From: Lophius americanus
Lineage: Eukaryota; Chordata; Actinopteri; Lophiiformes; Lophiidae
Reading direction: 5' to 3'
Assembly (NCBI GenBank): GCA_037951165.1
Contig: JBBDHG010000098.1
Span: 1,718,001-1,782,000, forward strand
DNA: 64,000 bases
Part shown: piece by piece, positions 34,500 through 47,129 of the stretch
Layout of the letters: every line of letters starts with the position of its first letter
Position numbering within the stretch: the first letter of the stretch is position 1
Position numbers and translations under genes: made by a program
Notes under the pieces: model-generated
Seen by the model: the letters and a program-made list of their open reading frames with translations, nothing else
Database searches by the model: none
Told to the model about the DNA's origin: nothing

Positions 34500-34780
34500 A
34501 CCGTAATATTAAAACCACCTGCTTAATATTGGGCAGACCCAACATTGAGCCACCTTTCTATCAAAAAACAACTTTCATTTTTGCAGCAATCTGTTGCACC
34601 AATTGTTCTTTAGTGGGATCAGTCAACACAGGCTAGCCTTTGAACGCCATGTTATACACCGGCTATCTCTCCGTAGACCCTTTTTGTACTAACCACTGCT
34701 GACCAAGAGCATAACCTGCGGTTCTGGAGGTGTTCTGACCTGAGCGTCTTGCCATCACTTTTTGGCCACTGTCGAAGTTG
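34500..34780. mobile_element. Probable Tc1-family non-coding end fragment
   Basis: CCGTAATATTAAAACCACCT at 34,502, GCAGCAATCTGTTGCACCAA and AACACAGGCTAGCCTTTGAA are phrases I associate with an abundant fish Tc1-type element. No transposase is visible. Confidence 0.45.
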
Positions 34781-36259
34781 TTCGGATCTTTACGCTTCAG
34801 GACAAACATGCAAAATGCTAATTTGCTGACATAAGTATCCCATCCATGGACCGGTGTCATGGCAACGAGATAATCAATATTATTCTGTTCTTCATCGGTC
34901 GGTGGTTGTAATGCTATGGCTGACTGGTGCATATTGGAGTATATCATGGATAAAATATATTGGAATATTACATGGAACAATATTGTAAGCAAAGTATATA
35001 AAATAATATGAATAGCTATTTTTATCCACCAGATGGGGCTAGGGGGTCAGGGGCCGTAGATCCAGCACTGATTTTTAGAGCATACGCAACTAAAAACCAC
35101 TTCAGACAGTCAATTCTAGTGAGAGCGGTAACAGAAAAGTAAATGACACAGAAAAATCAATGAGCTTAGAGATGATTAAATGCTCTAAAGAGGTTTTAAA
35201 TTTGGCAAATCTACCATGGCAATGCTGTTACTCGCCCTACTCAGCCTCTGACTGGCTACACACGTTGATGATGTTCCTCACATAGTCAACATTTGTTTTT
35301 CCGTTTGTGGCACTTAGATGTGTGAGCTACACTTGCAGTAATAATAATTTAATCGCAGCCGTAGCTAGCAGCGGAGCCTAGCATCTGACAATGTCATACA
35401 CATTTGTAATTACAGGTGTTTGAAAAGGTGAATTTTCTTATTGTCATCCACATAAAAGGTACCGAGAGGATGTAATACATACTAGCATCACGCACCTTTA
35501 TGTGTATTTTAGGCATGATGCATAGCAGCGCCTTTTGATATGATAAACTTTCTACAAAATTGAATTTATTTTCACTTCCATGAAGAATTGATTTTTAAGG
35601 TACTCAAACATTTATATAGTCATAGTATGAACTTTCTACAAATTATGCTATTGTTATTTTAAGGTTATTTTGTAGGTTGAACATCCTCCACTAGGATCAC
35701 TGGAGGGATAGAGGATATGTTTTACACTGATTTATCGGTTGTGCAATGATGTGGGGATGTTTCAGGGCGACGTGTCGTCTCTGAACGACTGTTGGTGAAT
35801 ATCTCAAGGCTGTAGCTGGATGGACAACACTATTTGCTGCTGGGGGACGATGGAAACTATGGCTCATAGAGTTGTTTATTGCGGCTCATGTGCTCTCAAT
35901 CATTCCTGAAGACGTCTGATGAATCAACAGCTGTCTAACCATTGATCCTAGAAAGAGATCTGGCGTCCTGCAACGTCTTAGTCTAAAGTCTAAAATATGT
36001 AGGTAGGTCCTAAATACGCTGACATTCTTCGCCAAAGCTAATATATACTCTTCTAAAATTAAAAGAGCATTTTAAACATTTTAAGAGAAGCTGACAAAGG
36101 AAACAGAAGAACACAAATGTGCCAAGCCGATTAGAGGTAGAGTAGGGCGGGTTTTGACATCGCCATAGTAAAATCCGTAAACTTGATTTAAGGTCAGGGG
36201 AGCTACCCAATCAAATTTGGATTAAAGATAGATGCACGTCTTTCACCCATTCATTTCTG

Positions 36260-36550
36260 TGATCCATGTTAGCATCCATCCATCCATCTCCTGTAACCAC
36301 TTATCTGAACAGGTTTTAACATGGACCCTGGGGCCTTTCTCTTTGGGTATTTCACCTTGATCCCACCTCCCAAAAACATGCAATATAGGTGAGTCTAAAT
36401 TACCGAAAGTGTGATTGAAAGTGGGAATGGTTCTATGTCTCCACATGTTGACCCTGGGGTGAACTGGTGACCTCTCCTGTACCCAATCACTTGCCCAATG
36501 TCAGCCGGGATAGGCTCCAGCTCCCCCATGACCCTCAATGGGATCCACTC
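36260..36550 (+). repeat. Teleost dispersed repeat (ATAGGCTCCAGC type)
   Basis: CATCCATCCATCTCCTGTAA at the start, GGGTGAACTGGTGACCTCTC, then CCAATGTCAGCCGGGATAGG and CTCCAGCTCCCCCATGACCC: the usual order of a very common fish repeat. Confidence 0.65.
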
Positions 36551-36764
36551 CTCTTTTTTTCTTTAGCAAACCTCTGAACACAATGACAACAGTTTTTGTT
36601 TTGCTTATGAAGACGGAAAGCCCCCCCACTTCCCAAGATCTCACTAGACCATATTGCAGGATAAAATAAAGTCAATATGATTCATTGAAAGGCAAAAGGA
36701 TGAAAAAAAAGTCCAATTTTATGTCCTGTTTATGAAAAATGCTGTATCTTTGTTCTGGATTGAA

Positions 36765-36970
36765 GCTTGGCCGCATGATAAAGTGGTAATTAGCATCATC
36801 ACATCACAGCAAGATGTTTCTTGGTTCTAATCCCAAACCTGGGACCTTTCTGTACGGAGTTTGCATGTTCTCCATTTGTTGGTGTGTGTTTTCTCCGGGC
36901 ATTCCAACTTCATCTCACAATCCAAAGACATGCAGTCTGGACGAGTTGGTGAATCTAAAATGAGGCATTT
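36765..36970 (+). repeat. Degenerate SINE/LINE-type repeat
   Basis: CACAGCAAGATGTTTCTTGG, GTTCTAATCCCAAACCTGG (resembling a tRNA-type B box), GGAGTTTGCATGTTCTCC and AATCCAAAGACATGCAGTC appear in the order of a common teleost repeat. Confidence 0.6.
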
Positions 36971-37014
36971 TTATAGAGTATCCTTTAGTGATCACACACA
37001 GCCATACACAGTAC

Positions 37015-37215
37015 AACATAGTGAAATTATGCCATGACCCATCCCTTACGGAGCAGTGGGCAGCCCCTTTGAAGCGCCCGGGGAGCTAGGGTTTCAGGTT
37101 TTGCTCCTGAAAAAACCCTACGTCTGGTAGCTGGTTCAAATAACCTGGTTGGTTCAAATCCCAGACGCCACACTACCCACTGAGCCTGACCCTAACCCTA
37201 ACCCTAACCCTTAAG
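37015..37215 (+). repeat. Dispersed repeat with short telomere-like run
   Basis: GTGAAATTATGCCATGACCC followed by ATCCCTTACGGAGCAGTGGG belongs to the same family as 52,185-52,320. It ends in about three and a half CCCTAA units (37,188-37,212). Confidence 0.65.
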
Positions 37216-38631
37216 TAGTTCTTAACGACATGACATACTAAAAAATTTGCACTTTAATGTCTTAGCCAAGAAAATTATTACTTTGTATAACTTACACGCT
37301 TCAAATTAAGCACAAAATGTAAAATTGTTTGGTCAAGTAAGTTTTTAAACACTAACAAAAAATCTAACTTGTAGGATTAGGTACCGATGAAATGTGTTTA
37401 GTGGAACATAGTCCGTTCTAATTAGATAAGCTTTAGCATGCTGCCCCTGGTTCATATTATAAACAGCAAAGTGACACACATTTTGCAATAAGAAATAAAG
37501 ACTCCAAATTTACTCAACCAAAGAGTTGAGCTGGACATTGAAGGTTGAGTATATCCAAGAGATATTTCTTTTCAGTGTACCAACTCTCAGATATCCGTTG
37601 GATCTACCAGAAAGGGTGGGTTTTAACCTCTGTATTTAGATTTAATTTAGTTTTAGAGACAACGTTGTTCCTCTCTGCTCTTCTAACTGCTCTTTGAAGT
37701 GGGAATATTCAGTAAGAAAAGTGCCATGTTACATTATTTGTACTTTTTAGTGTCTTCTAACCATTAAGCCTTTTTTTATTCAAACAACAATATTTGAAGT
37801 ACTGTTGGAAACGTACCTTTCTGAGGCTTTCAGTTTGGTAAAGTGATTTATTGTGATTTAGTCCTTCCTCCATATGCGATGGACTGCTGGAAGCCTATAG
37901 CTCAGCTCCGAATATTGATGATGGTGACGCCATACTGTCATGTAAACACCATGAAATCGGGCAATCAGAAGGCAGACATATCTCCTCTAAAACCAGCTAT
38001 TTATTTTGTGTTCTGACAGATCTTCCTCACCATGACCATGAAAGGCCACTAATGATCCCTCCAAATTCTGGTGAAATGATTCATCTCCAAATCCTCTCTG
38101 TAAATAATCTGTTCAGAGAGAAACATGTCCTGTGTGAGGAGCAGACTTGAGTGTTGATACATGTGTGTAGTAATGTGGGTGCTGGTTGGTTGTGAATGAC
38201 ACATTTAATCAGTCTTCTGCTGGTGCTGATTATATGGACTTTATAGAGACTATAGTCATATATCTACTATAAATGGTTGATGCATTTACTTAAAAAGGAC
38301 TATATGTTTGTACATGAAATGTTTTGATGCTACTTCCAGTGCTAGTTTGTGTTTGGTTTAGCCCTTCGCTGTAACTGTGAGCGCTAGTTTGGTTGAGCAT
38401 TGCTACTAAAGCAGCTTTAAAGTCGTCCCTCACTCAACACCAGACGTTTGATCAGGCGTGGGCACTTTGGGATCTATATCTTTTTTCTATAAAAGAGCAA
38501 CAATTTGTGATCACTTGGTAGAATGTTCAGATAAACATAAAAGAATAATAATTGTAATCAGAGTACCTCAGCTACACTACCGCTAACACTAGTTTGGTTA
38601 AGTCATTCGCTGCTACTAAGAGTATTAGTTG

Positions 38632-39095
38632 CCTCCGCCAAGGAAGCAGGTTATGTATTCACTTGTATTTGGTTGTCCTTCTGTCTGTTAGCATAATTAC
38701 AGAAAAAAATAATTGACGGATTTGCATGACATTTTATCCAGATGTAAGTTTGGCATATCCGACAGATGATTACATTTTGACGTTATGTGTTTCCAAGAAT
38801 TTACATTGTTACATTATACAGTTTGGAGAAGTGATGTCACAATGTTACAAGGCATTCTCTTGAAACTCTGTCCATACTTGTGGATGCCTTTGTTTTTTTG
38901 ATTCCTTTGAAGTTCCTTAAGGGGGGGGGGCTCAGTGTGCTGAAATGAGACACTGAAGTGGAAGGCGCAGGAGACGACTGGCTACACATAATCATAGAGC
39001 TTATTGCGGTTGTCGGTAGATTTATAGGTTGGCAATAAGTCATAAATAGGAAGAAACCAACTAGGTTCAGACGTGGGGTTGACCCTTGGCGGAGG
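38632..39095. mobile_element. MITE-like element with CCTCCGCCAAGG inverted ends
   Basis: Perfect 12-base inverted ends: CCTCCGCCAAGG at 38632-38643 and CCTTGGCGGAGG at 39084-39095. GGTTATGTATTCAC follows the left end and TTTACGTTCTCTGAGTAC the right, as in a family I recall from many fish genomes. No transposase; target duplication not clear. Confidence 0.65.
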
Positions 39096-39628
39096 TTTAC
39101 GTTCTCTGAGTACATTTTATAGTTCGGTAGAATCCTTCGTTGCTACTACCAATGCTTGCCTGCCTAATTCACCGTGTCTTCAACCAGCGCTAGTTGGGTT
39201 GAAGTCCTTTGCTCCTATTAAGAGTTCTATTTTGCCTTATTCTTCATATCTTCAACCAGCGGTAGATTCTAAACCCTGAGCTATCACGATTATAAAATTA
39301 TAAATTAGTTAATTGTCATTTAAATCATTTAATTATCTCTCTTTTTGTTTAATCCTACAATCATAGTATAGGTCTAATCAGATTTCAATTAATACAAACA
39401 ATCATGAGGAAGAACAGTCATTTATTGGCTGTTTTGGTAATGTATGTTTTTACCTGGTAAGTAGTATTGAATTACTAGAATTACTGTGGGTGATGTAAAC
39501 AGTTCCTTAACACCTTCCACCTTAGTAAAGAGCATATACACAGATCGTGTTTATTGATGGTTACTGCAGAGTGCATTGCTTTCTATCGAACCAGGTCTCT
39601 TGCAATACAGTTATGTTTTAATTTTTGG

Positions 39629-39629
<1 letters not shown>

Positions 39630-39669
<40 letters not shown>
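39630..39669 (+). repeat. (CT)n(AT)n compound microsatellite
   Basis: CT dinucleotides running directly into AT dinucleotides. Confidence 0.95.
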
Positions 39670-40329
39670 TGTGTAGTTATAGTCACAGTAAAGGTATTAT
39701 TTCTTTAATGTAGTGGCTTGTGCTCTTGTCTAGTGTTCAGACCCTCAATTCAAATCATCTCTGAATATTTGCCTTAACCAGTGAAAAATGTTTCGTCGTC
39801 CCCCCTCCTGATTCAATGTGTGTGTGGATACTAATGTGGCGTCTGCAGTGAGAAAGGTGGTGGGGTGCCTCTGCGGCGATTCGACTGTGACTCCTTGCCT
39901 CACTGGCTTGTCGCTGCTGCAGACACTCTGTGAGTGAGCTGAGACTGTGTGCCACTGAGCAATTCCTCTTACTGCTGTCTGAAAGGGTTCACTGTTCAAA
40001 GATGTTCCTCTGGCCGCGTTTAAATCAACAAGATTCACAGACCAGTTTTTGAATCGTTGTTTTGTTAATGTAGATCTGCATGGAAAATCTTTGTAATTGT
40101 AAATTTGTCCTCATTAGCTTGATACATGTATGTCTTGACGCTGGTCTTGGTTGCGCTGGTCCTGTTTGAAGAGCCCTGTAAAAACCGTCTATAGTGCACG
40201 GAAAGCTTTTTCTCAGCATGTTAGCGGTTTGACGTTAACGGCCTAAGCCTAATAGTGTCTCCACAAGCTGGCATTCTACATGTTGCATCAGCTAAATGAA
40301 TAAATAACGCAGCCGGCTTCCATACAACC

Positions 40330-41000
40330 TCCCACAACAAACCAACCATCTTCTGCAGCCCATCCCCTCGATGTTCTGTGAGGTTGAGGTCAGCTTTCTG
40401 GGATGGCCATGGTAAATCTTTTGGACGGTTTGTGGTATGACTTTGAAGTATGCTTCAGATCACTGTCCTGCTGGAAGGACCAACCACGGCCTACTAGAAG
40501 TTTCCTGACAAACGATTGTGGTATTTGGTATTTGATGGGACGCTGGAAGCATGTCTTTTAACAACATGTCCAACATGTAACCACAGATATCCACCACCAT
40601 ACTTCACAGTTGGTGTGAGGTGCTTTTCCCTCTGACTTTCTTTCTTGCCACATCACCTCCTCACAGGGCAAGGGGTCAGTTTCCAGACATGTCTTCTTCC
40701 TGGCCGATTTTATGCATCTAAAGTCTCTTTAAACGTCTTGATTATTGATCTTACCGTTGAAGCTGGCATTAAGAACTGTTGAGAGATTTTCTCGTATCCA
40801 TAACCCAATTTGTGTAGCTCCACAACTTTTCTACACACATCATCTGGTCTTCTGCATTGGGAAGAATGTCAAGGAGAGTTAGGATTGTGTCAACTCATAT
40901 TTATACCCCAGTAAGACAGGATGTTACTGTTCTGTAACATCCTGTAACATTTTAGCACTTTGAGGTTTGATCGAAATGTAAAGTGCATTATGAATTAAAG

Positions 41001-41052
<52 letters not shown>

Positions 41053-41400
41053 GATTATGATTATGATTATTATTATTCTGTTCCTAAGAATTACCACTCA
41101 AGCAGGTGAACCTAAAAATAAGAAAGTCAGAAATATGCTTCAACTACCTTTTAGTCCCAGTATATCCCAGGGGTGGCAATGATTTTGGCACAGCTTTTTA
41201 GTGAAAATATTTATGTTATGATAAGAATCTAATGTTTTGTTTAATTATTTTATGTGAATTACTTGAACAAAAGATCATAGGTATAGACAATAAATACATT
41301 TTTGCATCCCTTCCTACAATTTTTTTCCCAATAATTCTGTAGGCCACCACATAGCCAATCTCTTGTAAAAAAACCCCAGAACAAATACAAACACAAATGT
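40330..41400 (-). mobile_element. Tc1/mariner transposase relic with inserted retroposon tail
   Basis: On the minus strand the segment 40,380-40,500 gives FQQDSDLKHTSK-like sequence, the catalytic-box region of TcMar transposases (QQDNDPKHTSK), though broken. GGTGGCAATGATTTTGGCAC near 41,170 resembles the element's end. The retroposon tail at 40,950-41,077 interrupts it. Confidence 0.6.
40950..41077 (+). mobile_element. Retroposon tail with long ATT repeat, copy 3
   Basis: GCACTTTGAGGTTTGATCG, AAATGTAAAGTGC, TTATGAATTAAAGG and then about 75 bases of ATT with a few GATT interruptions. It sits inside a Tc1-like relic. Confidence 0.7.
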
Positions 41401-42996
41401 GTAAAAAACATTTTGTTAGAGTTTGTGTGTAACAAAATGCACCTGCCGGCTTACACTGTGTTCTTATATTACAGGTTTCATACAGATCAATAGGTATTTC
41501 ATTAATTCAATCCTTCAGCCTTAATGTTGAGATGATTAATACGTGATGACAGTTTGAGAGAAGCCCCTTTTCAGCTTCTGAGTGCTCTCCATGATGAGTC
41601 ACGATGTTAACATCACTGTTTTCTCAGAGAGGTAAGAGCAGAATGTTATTTGGGCTTCTGCGTGAAATGTAGGAACACAAGCAAAATAAGGAGTGGGCTG
41701 CTTAGCTACAAGGAAGACTGTATTCTCATGGTGTAAAATGGATCATTGTTCTGAAAAGTACAATTTTATTAAGATGGCACCCATGGTTGACAAAGAATAG
41801 GAGCAAGGACCATAAAAACAGTATCCTGGATAACTCTAAAAAAAGTATTAGATAAACCGGTCTGTGCTCATGTGTGTGTTAGATTAACATAGGTATCGGA
41901 TTTGCGTTAACACTAATCAGACTAATCAGACTCAAAGATAGTTTTAGCGTTACACATATTGCATTGATGAGGTTGATTGGTGAAGTCAAACAAAATGCTG
42001 CATAGTTGTAAAGGACCATTTCAGCCCCAAAAATGAAAATTCATTCATTGTCTACTTATCCCTATTCTGATAGAAAGTCAGGAAGCGGTCAGATCCACGC
42101 AGAACAGCATTACAGTCTTCTTCAAAACATGGAAATAAGATGAAAACGATGCATACGATGGGCCCGCAGTTCCTCTACAGTATAATTAACCTCCAGAGGT
42201 CCAATAATCTTAAACTGATTTGATACGACATTATTTACACAATTATTTATGCCCCTAAGAATTCAGGAAACCTGAATGATCTAGCGGCGAGCTGCAGGAG
42301 TGCCAGATTTTCTGTTTGGTTCTCATCGATGGAGCTTCAGAGTCACAGACACAAGAACACTAAGGCATGTACCACAAACTGCGTCTTAGAATAAACAGTG
42401 ATGGAAGGACTACGCCCATCCAGACAATAGATTGTTTCTATCTGGCAAATGTCAGAGTTTCTTTCCTATCATGACTCATAACAACAGTTATTAATCCCCC
42501 TGGAACGTTCCCATACATTTTCCATAGTGTCCATATTTTCTGGCCCTCTGCACTTTATAGTTGAGGGTTTAACACGGCTGTTCTGCAGACAGAAAGCATT
42601 TTGCTGTTGAGTATTTGTCCGGTGAGCTCAGCAAAGATGACAGTCACCACGCAGGGGAGTAAGTAGATAAAACAAAGGTGGTGGCTGGATTGTTCTTAAC
42701 AATAAATGGGTGCAGCAGACAGATATGACGCCTGGGAGACTGTTAAAGTAATACTACCAAAACACCAACCGGTACTGGAAACTCTTACCAAACTGAAATG
42801 AGAAATGAAAAACCAGCAGGGAGGAGATGCTAACTCCCTTCAAATTTGATATTTTTAAATATAAAAAAAAGGCATGTACTCAAAAACACGGAGTTTTGCT
42901 GTGGTTTTATCCTGCTCTCCGCCAACTCTTTATAATGATCTATAAATGTCGAGCAAAACCTGTGATTCCTACTTACTATTGAGCCGACACCCTGCT

Positions 42997-43032
42997 GTTA
43001 GACTCTAAGTACTTTAATACTTAGAGTCTAAC
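42997..43032. repeat. Perfect 15-bp hairpin
   Basis: GTTAGACTCTAAGTA, a 6-base loop CTTTAA, then TACTTAGAGTCTAAC: all 15 pairs match. Confidence 0.95.
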
Positions 43033-44109
43033 TAATGATTTGACATTAAAGCCTCATCCCTTTTATTACTCTTCGCACCCTGACAACCTGACAACTCGTA
43101 CCATAAAGGAATTGTTGAAAAATCATAAAACACGTGGAGAACTTATGATATATTTTATTCTGTACTGAAGAAGCCTTACACCAATGTTTGTCAGCCGGTC
43201 AGCAGTAACAGGGCTGTGGTTTGTGGGATTTCCTCTCTGATTGCATCTGCTGCCATTAGAAGGGAGGAGCAACGCCTTTCAGGATTTAATAGCATCAGAG
43301 GAGCTCAGGAGCGGTCAGAAAACATTTTATGGGGTGTTGAGAAAGTGTAGAATCTGCCAGTGGGGTAAAGATGCTGACTTTCAGCATGGCTCCTTATCTT
43401 CCCAATGGGATCAAATATTTACAGCGAGGACTGAGATCGCAATCAGCGGCCCTGTTTGATGGAAAAATCCATTTCTTGATGTTTGCCGTCATTCAGTCTA
43501 TTTCTATCACTTTAAGATAACGTGACTAAGGCTCTGCTGGTGAGCTCCTGTCTTATGTCTGTGATGGTTGACACATATTCATGTTTCCCAGCAGGAAGCC
43601 ACTCCACACACATTGAAGGCAACGAGCCATGCTAATAGTGTCCTACGCAAAACACTGAAACCCCAGACTCAAGTATTACATTTTTTTTGCAGTCATAAAA
43701 TACTCAGGCTTAGATCCAAATCAACAATGTATTTGTGTTGCACAGACTGATAGAGAATCTCATTTTCCCCCACATAGTGTTCTTTTCAATCTCAAAAAAT
43801 AATACTCATCAGTTTGTAACACAGTTTCATCAGGTCCCATCTTCTGCTATTACAATTTAACCCTTTAATGTTCGGCTCAGCTGTTTGGTCGAGCACACTT
43901 TGAGCCACTTGACTGAACATGTTGATGATATGACCCAGTTGAAGCATGGTTATGCAAAGAGTAAAGGGCCAATGATGGACCCTGGGGGACACCACAGATC
44001 AAAGGAGCCACCAAGGTCGAGCCATAAGCCTTGGCTATAGCTTATTTCCCAATTGATAAGTAGGATATTGCTTCTATGGATTTCAAAAACCAACCGCAAA
44101 ATGGAACTA

Positions 44110-44990
44110 TGAGCTCCTTCAGATACGTTGGTGCCTGACCGTTAAGGGCTTTGTAAGTGAGATTTTGAATTTGATTTTAGATTTTACTGGCAGCCAATGA
44201 AGGTAAGCTAATATGAAAGAGATATATTCTCTTAACCTGGTTCTGGTAAGCGCACTTGCATCGTTTTGGATCAGCTGGAGGGGCTTCAGATACTTATTGG
44301 GACTAACTGCTAGTAGAGTATTACAGTAATCCAGCCTGGAAGTAACAAATGCATGAACTAACTTTCCTGCATCTTTTTGAGACAGAATGTGTCGTATTTT
44401 AGAAACATTACGCAAATGAAAAAAGGCATTCCTAGAAAATCTGTTTTATGTGGGAGTCAAAGGTCATATCCTGATCAGAGATAACTTCCAGGTTCCTCAC
44501 AGAAGTGCTGGAGGTCAAGGTCATACCGTCCAGAGTAGATATATCATCAGATAAATTGTTTCTAAGGTGTTTGGGTCCCAGCACAATAAGTTCAGTTTTA
44601 TCTGAAGTTAATAAGAAGAAGTTTGCTGGTCATCCAGGTCTTAATGTCTTTGAGACACGCCTCTAAGTTGGATAAGTGACTAGATTCACCTGGTTTCATT
44701 GATAAGTGCAATTATGTGTCATCATAACAGGGAAAGTGTGAATAATATTGGCCCAAGCACAGATCACTGGGGAACTCTGAGGGTAACTTCACTATGTATG
44801 GAGGATTCATTGTTAAAGGATACATACTGAGATCTGCCATATAATAGGATTTAAACCAATTTAATGCAGTGTCATTGATGCCAATTAAGTTTTCAAGTCT
44901 TTGTATTAGAATTTGGTGGTCAATAGTATCAAATGCAGCACAAAGATCTAGAAAAGACCAGAACAGAGACCAGTCCCCCATCATAAGCCT
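44110..44990 (-). mobile_element. L2/CR1-like LINE reverse-transcriptase fragment
   Basis: Reading down the minus strand: LDLCAAFDTIDHQIL (RT motif A, near 44,940), then a damaged YADD box read as CYDDT (44,715), then LVLGPKHL, a DQDMTFDSHIKQ-like segment, RLDYCNTLLAV (44,330) and LHWLPVKSKIKFKI (44,180). These are in the order of a LINE RT C-terminal half. Several frame breaks make it inactive. Confidence 0.85.
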
Positions 44991-46134
44991 TCAAAAGAAC
45001 ATTAGTAACTTTGACCAGTGCTGTTTCTGTGCTATGGTGAACTCTAGCAAAATATATATATGTAATAAATTAGTGTAAGGAGATGTTTCTGGTTTTGTGT
45101 TCGCTTGTTTACTCAATATCTCATTTGACTAAATCAAATGAGATTTTATCAAGTTACTTTATTGTGGCCAATTATGTAACTTGATTCAACCCAAAAAGTC
45201 TTTCCATTAAAAACAAGTTTTTGAGTGATACAAGTCAAAAAAGGCGTTTTAAACAGTTAAAAACACTTTACCAAAAAGTTGAGATGATCTCATATAATTT
45301 GACCGTTTTTCATTCAATGCAACATTTCATCATGAAATAATTCTGTTATTCAGTTTTTATACTGTTATGTTAAAAAAATGCTTGACTAAACAATTTGAGT
45401 GTCTAAGATATTCAATCAATAAATGCTTCAAATAAAATACTGTTATGTTTTCTTGGTGAGGACATTGGAGGGTTAATATAATATTGTGACTATAAGAAAT
45501 CAAGTTATGGTGCCGTTGCTAACGACGATGCTTTAAACCCTCAGAGGTCAGGTTTACCGTGTTTCTTGCTGCAGCTTTCACTCCGCATAACGACTTCCTG
45601 ATCGTGATTGTCTGACTACATTAACTTGTCAAGATGAATCATTTGCCCTACATCCTTTTCCTCCTGCTGGCTTCTGAGAGCCTCTTCCCGCTGTAACTAC
45701 AGGAACACTGATGCAAACACATCCGCCTGACGCCTCGCTAACGAATGCACTTTAATCTCAAGCAAGCTTCATTTGAGAATGGCCTGATTTTAATCAAGTT
45801 TAAGGGTGTCTTGCTCCCGCGCTGGCTTCCCTGTGTTCTATGTGTGTTTCCTTTCCTCCAGCAGACGCTATCTGCTGTACAAAGAAATGAGTGGTAAATC
45901 ATTGCTCCAGATTTGCATCACCACTGCTGTAACACTGAGTACAGCAGAGCCAGAGGATTCTGCCCCGCCCTGCATGGTTAACTTCATCTGATGAACTCAG
46001 GCTCAGCAGAGTCACACTTTGGCTGTTTTTTGTTGTTGTTGTGTGTCTTCACCTCTAACCTCTTAATTAGTGGGTATTGGGATGATTGAATGCCAGAACA
46101 AATGCCACAAAAACAAAGTTTTTTTTTCAGTATT

Positions 46135-46345
46135 CATTCCATTCCATCTTCATCCACTTATCTGGGGTCCGATCACAGTGGCAGCGAGCGAAGAAGGGTA
46201 AAAAAAGGTCGCCCCCCGCCAGCAAAACGTACTAGGTCTTTCCCGGGGGATCCCGAGGCAATCCCACGCCAGATGAGATGTATAGTACCCTCCACAGAGT
46301 TCTGGGTCGACCCCGGGGTCGACCCAAACCCCCGGGGTCACATCC
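46135..46345 (+). repeat. Degenerate LINE-type repeat
   Basis: CATCTTCATCCACTTATCTG then GGGTCCGATCACAGTGGCAG and CCGGGGGATCCCGAGGCAAT and TCCACAGAGTTCTGGGTC follow the order of a common fish LINE-associated repeat. It ends in a 24-base palindrome. Confidence 0.6.
46303..46326. repeat. Perfect 24-bp GC-rich palindrome
   Basis: TGGGTCGACCCC followed by its exact reverse complement GGGGTCGACCCA. Confidence 0.95.
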
Positions 46346-47080
46346 AAAATTAGATGTTTCTGGAAAATCTCCGGGGTAAGGCATCTTCATCAAATTCCCC
46401 AACTACCTCAACAGGCTCCTTTTTGTCAAATATTTTCTTTACCAAGTATTCACTTGTCCTTCATCTCTGCTCATTAAACTCTTGACGGAGAGACGTCGCT
46501 CGTTAGGGACTTAATGCATTCAGAGGTTAGTCGCCTGGCCACCGGTCAACCCATGCATGTATTCAATCATCACAAAGGAGACTTTTTTTTTTTAACGTTT
46601 ACAGAAGAAGCCGACGCGCGCACACAGGTTTAACGTTAATGCAAGCTCAAGTTGAGGAGAACTACAATTTCATGAATTGAAGTAGGCATTATGAGGGAAA
46701 ACAATAAGATGGGCATCCGTGATGTGCTTACAGTGCAGCAATCCATAGAAAGAAATAATCCATAGAAAAAACAAAATGACTGTCTTACAAAAAAAATCAT
46801 AATTGAACAAACCCAGAAATATAACCAGGGGATATAATGTACCACTTGAAATCAAAACAATTATCCACAAGTTGTGTAAAAGCGTCATAGAATTGTGTAG
46901 ATCTGCAAAGAACGGGTAGAGAGACACATTTCCCATCACCCTGAATCTTTTTTTAAATACCATGTTTTTTTTAAACTAAAACATGATGTTAGGTTGAGAC
47001 AAATAATCCGATGTTAACAAATATTTCAAATAAGATTTTGCAAAACTGATCATTTCTCCATTCTTTCATCTCCTTTGCAG

Positions 47081-47129
47081 GATTTCTTCCCCATAACCTC
47101 TGACCTGACCGACCCACCGCCCCAGCACC
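47081..47129 (+). other. syn3: syn3 5' UTR part of the first coding exon
   Basis: A clear acceptor (tctcctttgcag) ends at 47080, so at least one upstream non-coding exon exists. The start codon context is CAGCACCATGA, a fair Kozak match with purine at -3 replaced by A in ACC. Confidence 0.75.

Larger units (their letters stand above)
33723..47080 (+). other. Inferred syn3 intron 1 (13.4 kb)
   Basis: No coding exon seen. It contains a GGA tract, Tc1 relics (34.5 and 40.3-41.4 kb), several SINE/LINE-type fragments, a MITE (38.6-39.1 kb), a minus-strand LINE fragment (44.1-45.0 kb) and a perfect hairpin (43.0 kb). Its extent depends on the candidate exon at 33,540-33,722. Confidence 0.45.

Noticed and set aside
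35730..35960. Possible transposase piece (MMWGCF-like)
   Set aside because: Only one short motif-like match with no supporting flanks; too weak to call.
37188..37212. Telomere (CCCTAA run)
   Set aside because: Only about three and a half units at the end of a dispersed repeat, flanked by ordinary DNA; not a chromosome end or convincing fusion point.
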